A stretch of DNA of 64,000 nt from Podocnemis expansa (Eukaryota > Chordata > Testudines > Podocnemididae). The stretch lies in assembly GCA_007922195.1 (NCBI GenBank), contig ML681997.1:12722142-12786141 (forward strand). Reading direction: 5' to 3'. The notes under the pieces were generated by a model. The model searched no databases. It was not told where the DNA came from and saw only the letters and a program-made list of their open reading frames with translations. This document shows positions 12,468 through 24,041 of this stretch, in pieces (positions within the stretch are counted from its first letter, which is position 1; every line of letters starts with the position of its first letter). The translations under genes and the position numbers were made by a program.

Positions 12468-13031
12468 TACAGTTACCAGATGCCTGGCAAAAGGAAGACA
12501 TGTCCTCCTATTTGCCCTGATGTCCTCCACACCTGGCAGGCATTCGTGAAGAAGTTGATTTTGTCGAGCTTCTTGCCGAACATTGGGGCGGCACTCTAAA
12601 AATAGAAGTTCATGGGAGCGCGCCCCACCAGAACCCATTCCCTTGCTGGCTCAGGGGGCTGCAGTGGGTGTACGGCCTCCCTAGGCACTGGGAAGGGAAG
12701 GGATGGGTGGCTGGGCTCGCTCCCACCCACCACAGCCCCCTGAACTGACAGGGAAATGCTTTCTGGTGCAGCACGCTCACACACGCTTCTATTTTTAGGG
12801 TGCAGCCCAAATGTCTGGCAAAAAGCTGGACAAAATCAACTTTTTCACAAATGCCTGCCAGGTGTGCTGGGGGGGCAGGCATTTGAGGGACCAGTAGTTG
12901 GTGTGGTGGGCACAGGCATTTGGGGGGCAGTAGTTGGGGTGGGGGGAGGACCCGGACATGTTTGTGTCCTTCAATGTCCTCCTTTTTGTACCTTCCTGCC
13001 CTCCTTTCCATGCTTAGTATCTGGTACCATA
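12468..13031. mobile_element. hAT-type foldback element, perfect 8-bp TSD
   Basis: The termini TACAGTTACCAGATGCC (left) and ATCTGGTACCATA (right) are inverted. They are flanked by identical GGTACACC at 12460-12467 and 13032-13039, the 8-bp duplication of hAT elements. Inside, a second inverted pair surrounds GC-rich sequence: GTTGATTTTGTCGAGCTTC ... CTAAAAATAGAAG on the left, mirrored by CTTCTATTTTTAGG ... GGACAAAATCAAC on the right. It shares termini with 52824-53114. No transposase frame; non-autonomous. Confidence 0.85.
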
Positions 13032-13039
13032 GGTACACC

Positions 13040-15989
13040 TGAGAAAGCATATGATTTATGTACTTACAAATAAAAGCAATGCAGCCTGCAGAAACAACTG
13101 TGAACTATGGGCTTCCTCATAAGTGACGATCCTGGGATATCCTAGAGAAATGAGTATTAATCAGAGGTATTATGTGATATACTACACAATAGTATACCTG
13201 AGTCAGTATCTCCAGGTATGATTTCTCATGGGCTTTATGTCTCTGTTCTCTCTAAAAGTCCAGGCATTGTATGAGGAGCAAACCATTTATCATGTTAGGC
13301 CATTCATGGATGTGCATCACCATGCCACCCTAACTACACAGCTATGTTCTGTAACTTACCTGCTAGGTTCCTGCGCTCCTCGTCATTCTCATCTCATAAC
13401 TCATTGCATTTGGAGGGTTTTCATCTGTACCTGGTACACTATTTATTTCTACGTGGTACACTCTTTCCCCTCTCTCCAAGCCACTGAGATGCTCCCCACC
13501 CCGCTTTGAATCAGGCCATAATGTTATCATCTCATTTCTCCCCATCATTGATCTTTCCTGCAGAGTATTCTGAGATCATGACTTTTAAATAAAATGTGAT
13601 GTCGTATAAGATGAATCAGACATTTTGTGTTGTCTAACCTTTAGCTATCCAGTTTTCTTCCTCATTTGCTAGGAGTTTGGGGTTGCTGTCTAGTCAGGAA
13701 GGTGTATCACTGCTCAAACAGAATCAATCCAACATCCATTAAAAATTGCTGCATCAACAAATAAAAGTAAACACCCTACTCTGCCTGGTCAAATGATGAA
13801 AAACATAAATTATGAGGTCTTTAAACAAACGGGAAAAGGTTGCCTTATTAGGCTTCAGGGTCTTGTGTGTATATATGCCCCTTGTAAAATCCCTGTCATT
13901 CCAGGGTCTGTAGATCTGTATAATGTACTGCACAGATTGAGCTGAGTGGCCAGCATACCAGAGCACCACCAGGGCTTGGAGATTTATCATAAAAGGGTGT
14001 ATGTGTCTTACAAACCATTCTGGTTCTTTCCCAGAAACATCACTCTTGGTGAGGAACATATGTTGCCTTTTTTTCTGGGGTAAGAATCTCTCTTTCATGT
14101 TCTTTTTTGTCTCCCATAGCACTTTTTCTTAGTTTATGTAGAAAACATTCAGCCAGTTCCATCTCGTGCTCTATAGTGTAGTTGAGATCCCAGGCTATTG
14201 CTGAGCTAACAGAGTATGCATTTAGTAATTTGGAAGACACACCTTCTCCCTTTACTTTCACATGCTCGCTAGCTGTTTGTTCTTTGCATTCTCACTCACC
14301 CCTAAATTCAACCTAGCTATTCTTATTCACTCTCTTTCCTGCACTCATTCATCCCACCCACCATGGCCTCATTATTTCCCCCACATTCATTCCCTCTCAC
14401 TCTCACCTGTTCCCCCAGATTCTCCTTGGTCTTTTTCCCAGTCTGCTTACCTCTTCCTTGCCCCCTCTCTTGCCTCTTTCTTACTCATCCCTCTGACATC
14501 AGTTATTACTGGTAGTCTTAGGACAACTCAGACCTGCTGTATCTTGGGGTCCAGGAATCAAGGAAGGATCTATATTTCCCCAGCAATTTAGGAGGGAGAG
14601 CCAAGAAAACATCTGGAATGATCAGGTGCAATCACGGGAGCCTCTCTGCCAGCCAGGAGAAGCAGTGGTGACTATGGAAGGATGTGAAGTCCTGGAACTT
14701 GCACCCATGACTATTCAAAAGTTTTTCATTAAAACTTTTTGGGGGAAGAAAATTGGACTTTTAACAAAGTGAACATTGCTGTGGAATGTGTTGGTGTCCC
14801 TCAAAATTTTTCAATTTTTTTTTCATCAGACAACTCAAAATCTGATTTTTCTTTGCCAAAAATATTTTACTTTGTAACAATTGTCAGTTTTCCAAGAAAA
14901 AGTTCAACACTTTCTACAGGGAAAAAACAACCCATTTTCCTGTTCCCGGGGCCAGGTACTAAGCCAGTGGTGCTTGACAGCAGAGGAGTTAGGCTGGCTG
15001 AGAACCCATGTACAACCAGTTGGGACCTTGACTGACAGGTGGAAAAAATATATTGATAATATTGGGGCAAATATCTGCAGCCTTGCTGAATCTCTCTAGG
15101 GCAACCTAGGATTTAGTGGCTACTTGGTGCTAGGCAGGTTTACAGCAGCTGTATTAGCCTGTGACCCCAGTTAGAGAGTGTTAGCCTATTACAAGGATTG
15201 GGTCATTGAAACCAGGACACTCCACAATTGTAAGTCATCTTTGCAGTGGCCTTTCAGGCATTTCTCATTTGAGTGATTGAAAAACAAGAGAGTGCAGGAA
15301 TTTGTTGTTCCTGAATGATGCCCATTTGTACATGAGTTACCTTGTACCTACATAAATAGTTTTTGTCACAGTTCAAGGCAACAGTACTGTATTTCCCCGC
15401 AATAGCTCATTAAGGACACCCACTCTCAGGCTTCTGGCTCCCCAGCAGTTGCCTCTCCCCATTCTGCCTGAGGCAGTTTCTTGTCTACACTGTGGATTTC
15501 CCAGCACAGACTGCTTGGCCCAGGACCCCTGTTTGCTTTCTCTTCTGAGAGGGTTAACCGGTGTTATGGCTACAGTTACAAGGTGCCACACAGCATTTCC
15601 TAAGCAACACTGCTTTGCCCTTAAGGTAAAAAGCATTAACATAGAAGACAGATTTAAAACAAGAAAATAACCTACACACGCGCTAATAAGCCAATCAGGG
15701 TTCATCCAACTCGTAAACATGGTTCTGGCAGGAGCAGTCGTTCAAATTGCACAAGGAAGATTCCTTGAGATCACAAGTTCATCACAACTTCAGCTCAGAA
15801 AAAGTACCCTGTAGGCTCAGTTCCTCTCAACCCTAAGGGTAGGGGCTCTCCATGGGGCAGGGATTATGTCCATTAGCTGGATTAGAAAGAAGGCCCTGCG
15901 TCAGTTTAAAACGAGGCTACTTATCCAAAAACCCTTTCTTGGCTGGTCTCAGGAGAATCCATTGGAACTCGGGTACGTGCACCTTTTCA
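13040..15989. other. Intergenic, no gene supported
   Basis: Minus-strand frames at 13754-14261 overlap and look slightly protein-like, but I recognise no domain. A pyrimidine-rich stretch lies at about 14330-14500. No repeat family identified. Confidence 0.4.
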
Positions 15990-16129
15990 CAGCGCTATTT
16001 CGCTCCCTTATTTCGAGGACACAGTTTTGTTATTTCGAAACAAGTTCTTTCGAAATAACAAGTTCTTTCGAAATAAGTTATTTCGAAATAGCTTCTTTCG
16101 AAATAACAAAACTGTGTGTAGACATAGCC
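15990..16129. mobile_element. Palindromic TTTCGAAATAA MITE, truncated
   Basis: The right end GTGTAGACATAGCC is followed by TTA (16130-16132). Inside are five copies of TTTCGAAATAA-type units, and the arms ACACAGTTTTGTTATTTCG / CGAAATAACAAAACTGTGT face each other. The outer left terminus is missing, so the target duplication cannot be tested. Confidence 0.65.
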
Positions 16130-16273
16130 TTAGAGAATGAGCAGTTAGTCAATAGTTATTATCTTTCTCATTCAATGTGTGGTTGGAGGCCTCATATACC
16201 ACACAACCAATCCCTGCACTGAATGTAAAATTCTTAATTTCCTCAAAGGCATTTCTTTGGTAGTCTCATCATG

Positions 16274-16443
16274 TAAAAAAACAACAAGAAGTTGTGTGGC
16301 ACTTTAAAACTAAAAGATTTATTTTTTGCATGAGCTTTCGTGGGAGAAGATCCCACTTCCTCAGATGCTTCGAAGATGGGTGAACTTACTCCTTGTTGTT
16401 TTTTTACTGGACTAGACTAACACTATCCCTTTTGAGATTGACA
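16274..16443. mobile_element. PLE-tail foldback with perfect 12-bp TSD
   Basis: An antisense tail (from AACAACAAGAAGTTGTGTGG to GATGGGTGAACTTA) joins a short sense terminus (CTCCTTGTTGTTTTTTTACTGG...). The unit is flanked by identical AGTCTCATCATG at 16262-16273 and 16444-16455. Here the right end carries the full CTGGACTAGACTAACA terminus and the left arm stops at the A-rich AACAACAAG. Confidence 0.85.
16328..16368 (-). ncRNA. Hammerhead-ribozyme-like motif, core intact
   Basis: On the minus strand: GCAT / CTGAGGA / hairpin AGTGGGA..TCCCAC / GAAA / GCTC / ATGC. CUGANGA and GAAA match the hammerhead core, GUGGG pairs with CCCAC (stem II), and GCAU with AUGC (stem I). Stem III is nearly absent. 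One extra A follows CTGAGGA. Activity is untested. Confidence 0.55.
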
Positions 16444-16455
16444 AGTCTCATCATG

Positions 16456-16861
16456 GTATCTATGTGCCCCATAAACAGCAATGAATTTGTCTTCACAATA
16501 CCTTGTGAGATTCTGAGATATTAATATCTACATAAGAAATAAAGACACACAGAGATTAAGGCCAAATATATGCACACATTTTGGGTGCTCAATAGAGGAC
16601 CCTTATGGCCTCATTTTTAGAGTTCTTAGCAGTTTATAAATCTTTATATGTTCAAAGCACAGCTTCCATTGACATCAGCTGCAGTTGTGAGTACTTCTGC
16701 AAATCAAATATAACACTGAAACGCCCTTCCATGCCTAAACCCTCCCCAACCAAAACAAAAGAAATGAATAAAATCTTTCAAAAGCCCAAACAAACAAACA
16801 AAAACCAACAAAAACCAAAACCTAGTCCAAGCAGAGTTTTCATCCAGAGTTGACGGAAGTG
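16456..16861. other. Intergenic, nothing recognised
   Basis: It holds an A-rich (AAAC)n-like stretch near 16785-16820 but no gene. Confidence 0.4.
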
Positions 16862-16864
16862 TTA

Positions 16865-17030
16865 GGCTATGTTCACACACTGAGGGCTTGTTTCGAAACA
16901 GGACGTTTCGAAACAAGCTGTTTCAAAATAATTCTTTATTTCAAAACACCTTATTTCGAAAGACAAAGTGTCTTCAAAATAAGGGTGCGAAATAACATGT
17001 CCACAGTGTGGACATGCTATTTCGCTTGGG
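16865..17030. mobile_element. Palindromic TTTCGAAAC MITE, right end unclear
   Basis: The start GGCTATGTTCACACACTG is preceded by TTA (16862-16864), as in complete copies at 28055 and 34526. TTTCGAAA-type units follow, then a 21-bp palindrome centred near 17010 (GTCCACAGTGTGGAC). The right terminus is not visible, and GC-rich sequence follows. Confidence 0.65.
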
Positions 17031-17764
17031 GAGGGGACTGCAGGCACCCATGGGGTGAAGCACAGCCACGTGCCTCACCCCGCGGGCTTTAAAGCCCGGG
17101 CTGCCCGGAAACACTGCGGCAGGGTCGGGGGCGCCCCGCTCAGTCCCCACTGCAAGGGCCGGGGTGAGCGTGGCCCCAGGAATTATACATTATACAGGAA
17201 CTCAGAGCAGGGTACAGCCACCTTATCCACAAAACTATCTTTTGTCTTTCTGGATCCCCTACTTCATTCACCACACATCTCCCAAATTCTTCAACAAATA
17301 ATGCTGGGATCCCACAGACAACAGCCTCTGGCATTACTCAGTCCTGATTCATTCTCAGAGCACAGGGTGTCCTATATACTAAAGGAGGCAGGAGCCCTTA
17401 AGAACGGAGCAATTGAGAATGGCACAAGGGCTGTCAGGTTAGCGAGTAAGAGCTGTGAGAGGCTGGAGCATGGTCAGTGCAGCATCTTCTGAAAATGTAG
17501 CTGCCTAACAAACCTCTACTGAGCATGTGCAAACTGAGATTTTTCAGAGGCTGAAAACTTGGAAAGTTTAGACAGATTTTCACACATATGGCAAAAGGCA
17601 CTTTCTTGACACTAAGGCCATCACTCTACACCCCCCCCCATTTCAATTTCTTGCTCCAAAGAACAAACAAGGTGCTAGCATTTCTCAAATAAGGTGTGAT
17701 ACTTTTAAAAACATAGATAAAACAATGGATTTTCCCTCAAATTCCTTCTGAGAAGCAGCCAGAT
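17031..17764. other. Intergenic, GC-rich then AT-rich
   Basis: 17040-17175 is GC-rich and could be the body of the preceding MITE. The rest holds no supported feature. Confidence 0.35.
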
Positions 17765-18300
17765 CTTTTTGGATGAAACTCAATGGCAGATCAGGAGCTG
17801 CAGAGCCTCTGGGCCTCCTCACCAGTGGGCCCCCCTCCCCACTGGAGGGCCTTCTGCCTCGCCAGCAGGTCAGTGCTGGGGGGTGGCTGGGGTCAGAGGC
17901 CAGCCGGCCTTGGGGCAGGGAGGGCCAACTGCCGCATGTGGTCCAGCTTCCAATGCGACCAAAAGAGTCGCATTGGAGCCCATATTGCACATGCAGCAGT
18001 CAGCCCTGCCACCCCTCTGGGCTGAGCGGCCAGGCTGCAGCCGACCCACCCTGCCCCTGGGGGCGGAGTGGCTGGTCCAGGGACGAGGTGAGAATGGGAG
18101 AGCTTGTCCTGTGGGCTGGCTCACCCAACCCCTGGAGGCAGATTGGCCGGAGCAGGGGCAGGACAGGCGCTCAGAGCTTGGCCTCAAGCCAGTCCACCTG
18201 CTCCCTTTCTGAGTGCTGGGCTGCCAGCAGGGCAGAGGGACCCCCATATTGTTGTGGGCCACCCCATTGGCCCATGCAGTAACCCATCCCTGATGAAACT
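17765..18300. other. GC-rich block, probably repeat-derived
   Basis: The block is sharply GC-rich between AT-rich flanks, with overlapping open frames on both strands, as GC composition alone produces. It contains the mirrored pair TTCCAATGCGACC / GTCGCATTGGA around 17948-17975. I could not find matching ends. Confidence 0.35.
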
Positions 18301-20776
18301 TTCCCAAAAAATTTCAGCTTGAAACAGATGCTGGCATAGAAAACTTCTGCCAAGCATAAGCCACCCAAGCTAAGATTTAAGCATCTGAAAACAGGCCCTT
18401 ACAATATTAAGCTTCAGGTAACATTATAGGTGATACCTATATAATTGCTATAATATTGCTTTTGTCATTAAGTTTACATGTCATCTTCCCACCCAAACCC
18501 TAGGTTTTTTCCTCCACCCCTTCTTTCCTTGATATACAGCCTGTTTTTGACACTCCATCCTTAGGTTGCTTTTTCTCTGGACAGTAATGACTCCATGCTT
18601 GATCAGTTCTCCTCATACCTCTTCAACAACTTCTTCAGCATCTGCTTTGGTGGTCGCATGCACTTCCACAGGGCTGCATCCTTGACCACCATTTTTTCCT
18701 CATCTACACCATGTCTCCAGGAGCCTTCATGCTCTCATGGCTTTAATGACTTTTATTCTTATTGCCTTAAGCCACCTTTGTGCTGCTTGGATTCAGTGTG
18801 CAGCCATCAGCATGAAAGAGAGCAGTGCCAACTGTCATAAGCTAAGAGCGCCAATGAACCGTACACTATGGAGATGGCCCCAGTACATTCCTAATATCAG
18901 GGCTTGCTTTGTTTGTACAGACAATTACGCCACCACTGGGCTATTCCTAAGCCAAGGCAATTCTCCCCCAGTCCTTGGAAGCCAAAGAGGTGTATAGGAT
19001 GTGGGAGTGAAGTCCTTTTCCTATTGTGGTGGTACTCAAGTTGGGGCTCGATTAGGCAAAACATACATGCATTTTTGATTATACACACGTGACTGCTCAC
19101 ATGAGTAAATTTGTGCACATACATAAATCTTTGCAGGATCAGAGACTAAGATAGTATGTTCTTAGGCAGAGTCACCAGTCTAGCAAACAATCATGGCTTT
19201 TCTTACTAGCCTTCACTGTTCAGTGTTAAAGGTGCTCGACACAGCAGGCCAGCCCAAAATATGGCAGGACGGTAAAATTATCAGGTCCTCACAGTGATAT
19301 AGCTTGCTCAAGAGGGAGTCTCCCAGCTGCACACTGATTAAAACCTCAACCAAATAGCATTAATGGTCTCAATTGAAATCAATTATTGGGTTTAGTGAAG
19401 GAGATTTTTTTTGCAGTTTATTGGGCATTTTCTTATAGTGAGCAATAATTTAAAGATGATTGCCTTTCCTGAGTCCTTACATTGTGTATATTCAAAAGAA
19501 CTTGTTTACTGAATTTATTTTTGCAAAAACCCTAATATAAGAAGAAAAGAACAATAATGTCACCCCTTTTGCTGGCACTGGCAGCACCATTACTATCTAA
19601 AAATGCCACGTTATTTTTGTTGGATTGCTATTTAATGTTACTTGACACAATCTTGTCAGTATTCCACCAAATACATTCATACTTTGCTTTGGAGAACAAA
19701 GGATTCATAGTCTAATAAAATGACTGGCATTATTTTATAGGGAGAATAATACAGTTGCTACAGAGGAAGCTAATTACAAGCATTCGTAAAACTCAAATAT
19801 CTGCCTTTTTATCTTATAAAGCTGAAGCTTCCTGTCACAAGCAATTCAACTTGATTTAGTATAACATTTGGGGCCTGCTTCTGGTTTCATTTTCACGAGG
19901 GCAAATAAGGAGTAACAGAGTCATTACTATGGTTTCAAAGTGGTATGAGGTCACAAACAGGCCTATGAAATCTCAGCAAATTTAGAATTTGTCAGAGGTA
20001 ATGTTTTTCAGCCACACGGTCACTATTAATTGAATAATCTGCAGCTCATTAAATTAATGTTGGCATATAGTATATAGTACAACACTGCAGATTACTGAGT
20101 CATGCATTTCAAATGATTTACTATGCCTCAAGATTCAGCTTACATTTTCATTGAGAGTTGGATCACACTGTCTCCTAAAGATATCTCTCCATGGCATTAC
20201 CAGCATCAGAATGTCTACTAAAATTATTTCTATAAGTTAATTGCTACAGACATGGAAATATACAGAAGAACCCTGATGACACTAATTATGCGGAGACCTT
20301 TCAACTGTCTGATCCTGGAATACAACATAAAGTAGTCTCAAAGTTTATCTACATTTTTGCTGCTTGAATAGCCACTCTATATCCATTATACTCCAGTCAC
20401 GCGTCTATACCAGGGCAGAGCCAGGAAGGGAAAGTTGGGAGCTGGTTACGCTGGAGGATTCACAGATGATATTTAAGGGCAGCTTTATGTCCCATTTATC
20501 AGGGGTCAAAAAGAGCCCCTAATATCTATATTACAAGGCTGATTCATCCTGGAGCAGGATAAAGGTGACCAGTTAGGATTATTTGAATGGACATTTTATT
20601 GCTAGAAAATTTTTAATGTGTAATTTTAATTTCACATTTCTTAGCTTTCTGATCTTCTGGCCTTTATCCTTTCATTTACTGATGCATATGTACAGCTTTA
20701 GCTCTAGCTTAATTAAGCTTTTATCTGGGAAATTGGTGTTTATTGTTTAATATCACCCACACATAGGTCTCTGGTA
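18301..20776. other. Intergenic, apparently repeat-poor
   Basis: AT-rich sequence, especially at 19200-20750, without a recognised repeat or exon. Low-repeat stretches upstream of a developmental gene are candidates for conserved elements, but nothing in the sequence shows this directly. Confidence 0.35.
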
Positions 20777-21696
20777 ATCATAGAATCATAGAAACTGGAA
20801 GGGACCATGAGAGGTCATCAAGTCCAGTCCTCTGCACTCATGACAGGATCAAGTACCCTCTTAAACTATCCCTGATGGGTATTTGTCAAACCTGCTCTTA
20901 ACCGCTTCCAGTGATGGAGATTCCACAACTTGCCTAGGCAACTTATTCCAGTGGTTAATCACCCTGACAGTCAGGAATTTTTTCCTAATGTCCAACCTAA
21001 CCCTCCCTTGTTGTAACTTAAGTCCATTGCTTCTTGTCCTATCATACGCAGTTAAGGAGAACAGTTTTCTCCCTCTTTCTTGTGACAACCTCTTAGACAC
21101 TTGAAAACTGTTATTATATTCCCTCTCAGTCTCCTCTTTTCTAGACTGAACAAACCCAGCTCTTTCAATCTTCCCTCATAAGTCAAGTGTTCCAGACCTC
21201 TAATCATTTGTGTTGCTCTTCTCTGGAGTTTCTCCAATTTGCCCACATCTTTCCTGAAATAAGGCACCCAGAACTGGACACAATACTCCAGCCAAGGTCT
21301 CATCAGGGCAGGGTAGAGTGGAAGAATTACTTCTTGTTTCTTACTTAAAATACTCCTGTTAATACATCCCAGAATGATGTTTGCTTTTTTCGCAACAATC
21401 TTACTGTTGACTCATACTTAGCTTGTGATCCACTATGACACCCTGATCCCTTTCCATAGTACTCCTTCCTAGGCAGTCATTGCCCATTTTGTATATGTGC
21501 AATGGATTGTTCTTTCCTAAGTGGAGTACTTTGCACTTGTCTTCACTGAATTTCAATCTGTTTATGTCAGACCATTTCACCAGTTTGTCCAAATTATTCT
21601 GAATTGCAATCCTATCCACCAAAGCACTTGCTACCCCTCCCAGCTTTGTATTATCCGCAAACTTTATAAGTGTACTCTCTAGGCCATCATCTAAAT

Positions 21697-21921
21697 CAGT
21701 GGTTCCCAACCGGTGTGCCGCAGTACACCAGTGTGCTACAGCAACCCCTTTGATGTGCCGCCAGCGGCAGCAGGACTCAGCCCGGACCATGGTCCGGGGG
21801 TCGCTAGCAGTGGCAGGATCCACCCCTGGCCAGGGGGCTGCCAACAGCAGCAGGGTCCGGGAGCTGTGAGCAACCACGCGGCACGGTGTGCTGCGGCAGA
21901 TCAAAGGGTTGGGAACCACTG
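21697..21921. mobile_element. hAT-type MITE, perfect 8-bp TSD
   Basis: The inverted ends CAGTGGTTCCCAACC and GGTTGGGAACCACTG are flanked by identical ATCTAAAT (21689-21696 and 21922-21929). The interior is GC-rich and has no transposase frame. It sits in the CR1 RT region just beside the FADN codons and is therefore younger than the CR1. Confidence 0.95.
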
Positions 21922-22283
21922 ATCTAAATCATTGATGAAAATATTGAACTGAACTGGACCCAGAACCAATCCCTACAGTATCCCACTCATTATGCCTTTC
22001 CAGCATTGTGAACTGTTGATAACTACTGTCTGGGAGCAGTTAGCCAACCAATTTTTTACCCCTCTTATAGTAGCTTCATCCAGGCTGTGCTTCCCAAGTT
22101 TGTTAATAAGAAGGTGATGCGAAACCATATCAAAAGCCTTACCAAACTCTAGATACATCACATCTACTGCTTCTCTTCTATCAACCAGTCTTGTTTCCCC
22201 ATGTAGAAAGCTAGCAGGTTGTCTCGAGATGATTTGCTCTTGACAAATCTATGCTGACTATCACTTAGCACCTTATTCTCTCT

Positions 22284-22686
22284 GGCTAACCCTGTCTACA
22301 CTAGCCTTTGGCTAGTTTGAACTAAAAAAATTTTAGTTTGAACTAATCAAAGGTTAATTCAAACTAGTTAGTTTGGCTGGTTAGTCCAAACTAACTGTTT
22401 AGTTCAAACTCATTTGCATTTTCAATTTGAGCCAGCCCAGTGGAGACATACTAGTTCAAACTAAATAAGTTTGAACTAGCAGTTAGTTTGAACTAAACAC
22501 AGTTAGTCTGAACTTGCTGCTTTTTTTAGTTTGAACTAAAAAGTTAGTTCAAACTAAAAAAAGTGCAGCTAGTTCGAACTAAAAAGTTAGTTCCAACTAA
22601 AAAAATGGGTGTAGATTGAACTAACTTCAAACTAATTAGTTTGGACTAACCAAGTCCAAAGTAAGATTTTAGGTGTAGACATAGCC
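22284..22686. mobile_element. Palindromic TTAGTTTGAACTAA MITE
   Basis: The ends TGTCTACACTAG (left) and AGGTGTAGACATAGCC (right) match the Harbinger-like MITEs elsewhere in the window. The body consists of repeated TAGTTTGAACTAA / TTAGTTCAAACTA units instead of TTATTTCGAAATAA. The exact left edge and target duplication are uncertain. It is inserted in the CR1. Confidence 0.75.
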
Positions 22687-23496
22687 TTCTAGATGTGTGC
22701 TAATGGATTCCTTAATTATTTGCTCCTTTATTTTTTCCTGGTACTGAGATTAAGCTGACTGATCTATAGTTCCCTGGGTTGTCCTTATCTCCCTTTTTAT
22801 AGATGGACAGTGTAATTGCTCTTTTCCAGTCCTCTGGGACCTCTCCAGGCTTCCATGATTTTTCAAAGATAATAGCCAATGGCTCAGATATCTTCTGATT
22901 CAGCTCCCTGAGCATTCTAGGGTGCATATCAACAAGCCCTGGTGACTTGAAGACATCTAATTTGTCTAGGTAACTTTTAAGTTGTTCCTTCCCTATTTTT
23001 GCTTCTGATCCTACCCTATTTTTACTGCCTTCTCCTACATCAGGCATCTAGTCACCACCAACCTTCTTAGTAAAGACTAAAATGAAGAAATCATTTAGCT
23101 CCTCTGCTATTTCCACATTTTCTGTTATTGTTTTTCCCTCTTGTTGAATAATGGACTTATGCTGCCCATGGTCTTTCTCATTTCTAATACATTTAAAATA
23201 TGTTTTTTTGTTAACCTTTATGCCTTTAGTTAGTTTGATCTCAGTTTGTGCCTTGGCCTTTCTGATTTTTCTCCTACGTAACGGTCTTATTTGCTGATAG
23301 TCACCCTTTGTGATTTGTCCAAGTTTCCATTTTTTGTAGGACTCTTTCATTTTTAGATGATTGAAAATCTCCTGGTTAAGCCAAGGTGGTCTCTTGCCAT
23401 ACTTCCTATCTTTCCTGAGCATTGGAATAGTTTGTTCTTGTGCACATAATACTATCTCTTTGAAAAACTCCCAAATGTCTTCAGTTGTTTTTCCTC

Positions 23497-24036
23497 TTAG
23501 ATATGCTTCCTACCCACCAACTCCCTGGGTGTGCTAAAGTCTGCCTTCTTGAAACCTGTTGCCCTTATTTTGGTGTTCTCTCTCCTACCATTCCTTAGAA
23601 TCATGAACTCTACTATTTCATGATCACTTTCACCTAAGTGATCTTTTGCTTTCACATTCTCAACCAGTTCCTCTCTATTTGTCAAAATCAAATCGAGAAC
23701 AGCCTCTCCCCTAGTAGCTTTCTCCACCTTTGGTAATAAAAAATTGTCTCCAATACATTCCAAGAACTTGTTGGATAATCTGTGCCTTGCAGTGTTATTT
23801 CCCAACAGATGTCTGGGTAGTTGAAATCCCCCAACATCCTGTGCTTTGGATGATTTTATTAATTGTTGAAAGAAAGCCTCATTCACCTCCTCTCCCTGGT
23901 TAGGTGGCCTATAGTAGACCATGACCATGACACCACCCTTGCTTTTAACTCCTTTTATTTTTACCTAGAGACTTTCAACATGTCTGTTTCCTATTTCCAT
24001 CTCCACCTCAGTCCACGTATACACATTTTTAATATA
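23497..24036 (-). pseudogene. CR1 ORF2 endonuclease, C-terminal part
   Basis: The minus frame 23497-23928 reads '[17 protein letters not shown]', then '[16 protein letters not shown]' and 'ESDHEIVEF'. These match the YRPP, 'LDLxLTN' and SDH boxes of apurinic-like LINE endonucleases. The His of SDH is a catalytic residue in that family. The frame continues upstream through a W-to-stop change (about 23965) to the LTR insertion point. Confidence 0.85.
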
Positions 24037-24041
24037 CAAGG

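Larger units (their letters stand above)
20830..23422 (-). pseudogene. CR1 ORF2 reverse transcriptase, decayed
   Basis: Minus-strand frames give RT blocks in order. 23048-23422 carries the region before RT ('RKDRKYGKRPPWLNQEI'). 22712-23047 has 'GNYRSVSLISVPGK'. 21973-22161 has 'YLEFGKAFDMVSHHLL' (motif A region). 21650-21661 has FADN instead of FADD (motif C). 21052-21303 and 20861-21100 hold the C-terminal '[18 protein letters not shown]' and 'NHWNKLPRQVVESPSL'. The second catalytic Asp of motif C is changed to Asn and the frame is broken several times, so no activity is expected. Reverse transcription at the target site is the known role of the intact family. Confidence 0.85.

Noticed and set aside
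13754..14261. Two overlapping minus-strand frames, as a possible processed pseudogene
   Set aside because: They look slightly protein-like, but I recognise no family and see no poly(A) tract or intron-less gene structure. A blastx search would decide.
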